Assembly (NCBI GenBank): GCA_030247885.1
Contig: JAPDRO010000024.1
Location: 124,001 to 188,000 of the forward strand
Direction: 5' to 3'
DNA: 64,000 nt
Source: Taxawa tesnikishii (nom. ined.)
Taxonomy: Eukaryota > Ascomycota > Dothideomycetes > Dothideales
The stretch's first letter is position 1. Every line of letters begins with the position of its first letter. Of this stretch, positions 58,901-64,000 are shown piece after piece. The position numbers and the translations under genes are program-made. The notes below the pieces were generated by a model. It was not told where the DNA came from. It saw only the letters and a program-made list of their open reading frames with translations, and ran no database searches.

Positions 58901-61404
58901 TCCCCCTGATGGTAGCCGACTTCTTTCGCATCCCAAACCTTGTCAAAGTTCGGGCAAAGAAGCCTTCCGAACTCAACAATGTAGAAGACAACTATGCCGT
59001 TGAGAAGGAAAATCAACAAGACGAGCGCGAGCTTTTCTCTCCATGCCATGCGCACGTCAGGTCTCTTCATGCGACCGACATAGCGAAGCAGGAAGGATGG
59101 CATCCAGAACGTCAAAGCCCAAGTCAGAGCCACCCAAGCGCGTCTTGAGGCGGGTATGGGTTCTTCTTGTATGACCTTGCCGTCACCTGTCTCGGGGTCC
59201 AATTCGCCTTCATAGGTGATATCGTAACGCTTGGTGTCACCCTTCGTTCCCAGACCGTAGTCACCAGCGGTCACAGTCCTGGCGGTACGTGCTTGTGTGG
59301 GTGCCAAAGACCTGGCAACTCCCATCTGGCTGGGTGCAGCCAAGCTTGGCTGGCGACTCAATAGGTTATCCCGGCTGTCAAAGGGCGAGTTAAAGATGTT
59401 GTTGCCTAGGTTAGGATTGTGCACTTGATAGACGTTCTCCACGCCACCAGCACCTACCATGCCCCCAAGCATACTGCCAGGAGACACGTCGGCAACAGGT
59501 ACGAGGTCAAGCTGGCTTTCAGCCTCCCACCAAGCGTGCTCACGGATCCAGACACGCTCGTGGCCAACGACGACCTCGCCGTTGCTCCAGCCGCGCTCCA
59601 TGATCCATGTCTCTACGCCCTCGCGGCCGCCTTGACAGCCCAGACGGGAGTAGCGGTCACAGAACTCTGCGTGGTCAAAGTCCGCGGTGTAATCCAAGCG
59701 CTTGTTTCTGTAGTTGGCCCATTCAGGCAGCCTCCAGGTGCGGATCTGGCTGGACACGGAGCCGGCTGACCAGGGAAAAGTACCGGGCGCAAGGTTGGCC
59801 AGAGAAGCAGGGGAGTCGTCGGTGGGGTGCATAGCAAGGTGGAACCAGACGCGACTGCTTCCGAGGAGAGCTGCAAGGCTAAATCTTCCGGCTTTGCCCA
59901 GGTTGATACCTTGACCAGCGATCGGGTAGAGGATCCGCTTGATGAAACTGTCGGCATCAGCTTCGCTTCCGAACTTCTCGAGAACACCTTCCCGGCGGTC
60001 CAGCTCCACTTCGCGTTCTCTGCTTTGAGCTCCGCCGGTCATTTCAAGATCAGCCTCATTCTCATAAACTGCTGTGTGCATCTCCTTGAGCACGGAAGAG
60101 CCAGCAGATACCACAGGGACGCCATCCTCCTTCATCTCTGCATTGATGCCCGTCGTGTCATCAAAGACAGTCCGCATAGCAACAGCTCTTGCAAGACTCT
60201 GGCGAGGCACTTCCACAACAGTAACGCTGACAGTGTCGCCGTCTTCTTGAGTGGATGGGGAGTAAGGACGCCAGAGTCTCCGCTGTCAGAGGACGACGCC
60301 ACAGCCTTGCCGTTGCGCATCTCACTTTTGATCGCGTCGTTTGCTCTTGAGACGACCCAGTCCACCAATGCCTCGTATATACCTCCCATTAGGATCTCAC
60401 GCTCCACGGTGTCGCACTTCTTGATCAGAACATCCGGGTCGATATCGAGAAGACCAGCCACTTCTTCGCACACATTCTCCAGAACATCCTCATCGACCAG
60501 AAAGCCCAGGGTGTCTCCAAGCTTTAAAAGCGCAGCAATAACGGAAAGGAGGCTGCGCAGAGATGAGCCCTTGATTCCGATGGCCTTGAGTGAATCGCGG
60601 AAATCTTCAGCTGCCGCTGCATCATCGGCAGTGGGGAGGTATGAAGGTGCATTGTAAGTCTCAGACTTTCGTAGGAGAGAGTATGCGGAGGGGGCCTTCA
60701 GGTCAAGGTATTCACGTTCAGTGGTAGAGGCGCTGGTGAGAAGGTAGTAGAAGACGTCAAAAGCCCTGTATCCGGGCTCTGCTGGAACGTTCAGCAGACC
60801 CTTGTTTGTGTCAATGCCAGCGTTGGAAAGACTGAGAGAAGCACCGGTGATATCACCTGTGAGGGAGAGCGTAAAGGTTGCGGCGAGAGACGCATATCTA
60901 GGGGTAGAAGGGTTTTGCGGCGTAACGCAGTGCAGGAACGGGCGAAGAACGTTGACTGCCGTATAGAAGGTCGAGGGCACCGAGAGCGGTAAACCAGAAA
61001 CGAATGGAGCGAGGAGAGAAGGAGTGGAGTCGTGCAAAGACCTGTGCAAGGCGCGTCAGCATTAAGAAGCGCACAATTTCGAATCCGCATATCGTCTCAA
61101 CCTACCCCAGTACTATGCATCCATCCTCAGCTCTCCTTCTGGCGTGTTCCCAAGCCCTCCTTCCCAGCTCGACGTCGACTGTGCCGCCATATCGTCCGTC
61201 AGATCCGACATTGAGTGCTGTGACCCAGGTGTTTACCACCAGGCTAGTGCTGGACTCGAGAGGGTATGGCTGGCCGGAAGTATAGCTGGTATGCAGAGCA
61301 TTGAGCAATGTAGTCGTCGAAACCTGTGCGGATGGCTGGTTCGCCGAACGAGGAGCAGCCGAGTGGGTGGAGTACATGGACATGCGAGTTTGTGGGCCCG
61401 CCAT
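55961..61404 (-). CDS. Chitin synthase with myosin-like N-terminus, class VII type (CsmB/ChsVII)
   Basis: Plasma-membrane enzyme that polymerises UDP-GlcNAc into chitin and exports it to the wall. Exons 61106-61404, 57410-61041 and 55961-57359 encode about 1776 residues. The N-terminus ([50 protein letters not shown]) is a myosin-like region with no P-loop, which points to class VII rather than class V. A cytochrome b5-like segment ([15 protein letters not shown]) and membrane helices follow. The chitin synthase core has [29 protein letters not shown] (Asp), [24 protein letters not shown] and the QRRRW signature. The C-terminal tail ([17 protein letters not shown]) resembles a DEK-C domain. 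One base is missing at the G run 60257-60260 (HPLKKTA against [13 protein letters not shown]). Class VII against class V rests on the absent P-loop. Confidence 0.88.
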
Positions 61405-63620
61405 GTCTGTGTATGGGGTTGTCGGGTTGGCCCTTGCAGGGCAGTAAGGATTCTAGAAACGCTCTTGGGGAGAGTCGCTTAACCAGAGCAGATATTAAGA
61501 GTAGTGGCTGTTGTTGCGGTCAAGTCCACGGAGGCGTTCAGACGTAAGCAAGCGGTCTCCTGAGTTTCAAGTTCGGTGGAAACAGTAAGTCGAGGAGGTA
61601 CAAGAAAGCGAATGTTCGTTTCGTTGGCTACGGGTTAGAAGCGACAGTGGTACAACGAGAGAAAAGAATTGGCAAGAAGAGGTGATTAAAGGGTGTAGTG
61701 GAAGAGTGCTGATGGCGTGGTAAAAGTGTGCTGGGGAGGCGACGGTATATAAGTCCGTGCTCAGCTGGCGTCGGTAATCCACAAACACGAACCTCTCCAA
61801 CTACGGCATAACGCCTCTCCTTAACGACCATGCATAGGGACCAATATATCTTGAGGTATCTGCGTATCGCGTCTCTCTATTCTCTTATTTTGTGTGGATT
61901 TCCTTGCGGTTCCGTAGGCTTTCCACGCTTCCGTTGACTCTCTTTCGGCTTATAATATGACCCGAACAGGCAACTCAGTAGGACTGTTTTCTATTTCCAG
62001 CCATGTTCCGCGGCCCTGCATAGAGGGGATAAGATCCCTATGGTAACGCGGACCAAGTTGCATAAGATCTCTCCGCTGCCGAGTGTCCCACTGGCCGTAC
62101 AACAATGCGTATCACAGTTCATGTATTTCATCATGGATATGTTTCACGCGCTTCTTCGCCTCTTGCTCGCCCACATACCATGAGCGACAGCGGTTTCTAG
62201 AAGAGGGTCACCACTTCTCGGTCAGAAACAGAGGCGCAGGGATCGAGCGGCTCACCCCTACTAGCGCAACCCCATGCAGAGATGCTTGTTGCTAGCCGCG
62301 CATCACCTCGTATTCCTTCCCTCCCGCCACACATCCGCATCACCTACTTGGACTTGTGCGACAGGCTACGAGGAGCTTTAACAGCTGCCAGACTCCTGGT
62401 CGAACGTCCACAATGCGAGAGCTGACATTGTGCTTCATCCAACCAAAGCTTCGGAGTTTTGATGATTCATGGCTGGGGCAGTTTCCCAAAAATAAAGTGG
62501 CGCGGGACGTTGATTAGGCGAATCTTAGCGCACAGTACCCGCCTGAACACGACATCTTCATGATGCGATATCGATCGTTCTTGTCTTCACAAGAGTATGC
62601 AGAAATATGGCCGTGGAACGATGCCAGACAATGTATGATCTGGTATGGGATTGGTTCGCCTACGAAACGATACAACTGCTACTCAGTCATCTACCTGCTT
62701 CACAACAAGCGTTCGGTAGAAACCCTCCGATGGCTGGCCTATTAAGAACAGTGGATATGGACGTCATGGTAACAGGCATAAGACCTTGTTCGGATGTGTG
62801 GCCGGCTGCGCCACGGAAAAGAGAACTGTCCCGTCGAGCACGACGGAAGAGCTCGTCGGCGACCCGACTCTACCAGGTCACCTAAGGACACGGGTACAAC
62901 CGCGAGCTATGGGATGATGGAAGCTCAACAAGCCCAGAGGACTTGATAAGCCGCTCAAAGCCTGTAGGCGTTGTGGGACGTCACCGCGGTCGTTCAGTTC
63001 TCGCCCAGCTCCAGCAGCTTCAGCAGCAGTCACTGGCTACGGCGTATGTGGTTGATGGTCCTCTGGCAGCACTCCAATCGCTGTGGTCCGAAAGGGGCGA
63101 GCAGTACACCCACCCAGCTGGTACTATCGACCAGCTTGCCGATAAGTTCTAGCGAATCAATGGAGATGACATTTCTGCGCCCTTACAGAGTGCCTCTCAT
63201 CTCTACTCTAGACTCACTTCGGAACAAAACCACTGGAATCTGAGCCCGCTACCGGAGATGTGCATCAGGCGATCGACCTGTCGAGAGCACCGACTCTCCA
63301 TTCTACGATCATCTGTCCTTTTTATCAATCATCTTTCCTGTTAGCATCTGAGCGACCACCGCACACGAGCGTCTGCAGTACAATGAACGGCCCAAAAATC
63401 CATCTACGAGTGTACATCTCGCATCGCAGGTGTAAACGATATAAAAGCGGTTTCGTCATGTTCCTAAGGTGGCGACACCACATGTTGCATGAGATTATGG
63501 CCACGGAGGCTTCCATTCGTTGGCCGAAACGGGAAAGTACATTCTAGTCAGCGCTCGTGCATGTGTGAAGCATCGTGTTGGTGCATATGCTCACTTCTTC
63601 TTATATCATAGGAGGGTAAG
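61405..63620. other. Upstream region of the chitin synthase, no further gene found
   Basis: No convincing gene in 2.2 kb. Short frames on both strands only. Possible chitin synthase promoter with the TATA-like element at 61746-61752. Confidence 0.5.
61746..61752 (-). promoter_or_regulatory. TATA-like element upstream of the chitin synthase gene
   Basis: Plus-strand TATATAA is TTATATA on the gene strand, about 340 nt upstream of ATG 61404. A core promoter is plausible, with a long leader. Confidence 0.3.
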
Positions 63621-64000
63621 ATGCTGGGTGATTGGCTGACAAGGGGCAGAGAAACCTGGATGAAGGTTGCTGGTCTTGTCTACATCTTCGCTGACCAGTA
63701 CAACATACTGGCTCTCCGTCGTGCTGTCACAACCTCTTGGCATAGACTCAAGCTCGCGCCATACAGCGTCGTCATTCAAGCATACGAGAATCTCCCAGAA
63801 TCCTCGCTATTCCGCCGCTTCCTCGTCGAATCTTACGTCTGGCACTGGCGTGGGGACTCGGACATAGAGACAGAAAAACAAAAGGTTGGTGATGTGCCCA
63901 TCCGGTTCTTCTGTTCATGGATATCTGTTATGGTTCCCCGTGTGCGTTTGGGTAAACTCAAGGGATCATGCCCTTGCTGCAACGACTCCTGCCGTTTTCA
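63621..64000 (+). CDS. BTB/POZ-domain protein fragment, runs off the window
   Basis: From ATG 63621 the frame stays open to the window end. The content is the second half of a fungal BTB domain: WLTRG (the usual WLYTG position), then LVYIFADQYNILALRRAV, WHRLKLAPYSVVIQAYENL and SSLFRRFLVESYVWHW. Such proteins act as adaptors for cullin-3 ubiquitin ligases or bind partners by dimerisation. The first half of the BTB fold (the D-V-x-hydrophobic start) is not visible upstream, so either an upstream exon was missed or the gene is truncated at its 5' end. The end of the protein is beyond the window. A C-x-C-C cluster (CPCCNDSC) appears near the edge. Confidence 0.55.
   Translation, partial: MLGDWLTRGRETWMKVAGLVYIFADQYNILALRRAVTTSWHRLKLAPYSVVIQAYENLPESSLFRRFLVESYVWHWRGDSDIETEKQKVGDVPIRFFCSWISVMVPRVRLGKLKGSCPCCNDSCRF

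Overview
This is nuclear DNA of a filamentous ascomycete (Pezizomycotina, most likely a Dothideomycete). The evidence is about 20 protein genes on both strands with short introns (mostly 48-96 nt, GTRAGT-type donors, CTAAC/CTAAT branch sites) and a gene set typical of mould genomes: transportin, the fungus-specific elongation factor 3, a myosin-tailed chitin synthase, an S10 carboxypeptidase and a Rgp1-family protein. I see no bacterial, organellar or viral genes, no rRNA or tRNA, no CRISPR and no intact transposon. The order or genus is inference.

Layout: 0-2.4 kb, a possible gene end and noncoding DNA; 2.4-5.4, KAP104 transportin (+); 6.4-8.0, SSH4/EAR1-like SPRY protein (+); 8.6-9.1, short unknown gene (-); 9.9-11.3, RRG9/neugrin (-); 11.3-15.0, mostly noncoding with one small spliced candidate gene; 15.0-17.9, RGP1 (-); 18.2-22.6, RXT3 (-) with an odd in-frame extension past its stop; 23.2-24.8, BTN1/CLN3 (+); 24.9-26.6, flavin monooxygenase (-); 27.5-30.3, Ser/Thr-rich secreted glycoprotein (+); 30.9-32.7, WHI5/NRM1-type repressor (-); 33.7-35.5, ACH1 CoA-transferase (-); 36.3-39.6, elongation factor 3 (-); 40.4-43.5, broken SF1 helicase gene (-) beside a TA-rich island; 44.5-45.1, glyoxalase-fold protein (-); 47.1-48.8, S10 serine carboxypeptidase (+); 49.6-50.5, membrane protein built of Ish1-like repeats on duplicated exons (-); 50.9-51.8, unknown gene (-); 54.0-55.4, C2H2 zinc-finger regulator (+); 56.0-61.4, class VII-type chitin synthase (-); 63.6-end, partial BTB fragment (+).

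The genes form no cluster or pathway. They are independent housekeeping, trafficking, wall and regulatory loci. Several touch membrane traffic and the vacuole (RGP1, SSH4, BTN1) or the cell wall (chitin synthase, glycoprotein), but that looks like chance neighbourhood.

The most striking window-wide observation is technical or evolutionary. Ten loci each need one extra base to stay in frame, 13 sites in all, nearly all at short G/C runs and all of the same sign. Apart from the helicase relic the affected genes otherwise look sound, so homopolymer under-calling in the assembly is the simplest explanation; coordinates of those genes should be read with this in mind. I did not find a convincing new biological system. 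The best biological leads are the exon-amplified Ish1-like protein, the stop-interrupted extension after RXT3 and the decaying helicase with an RGG tail.
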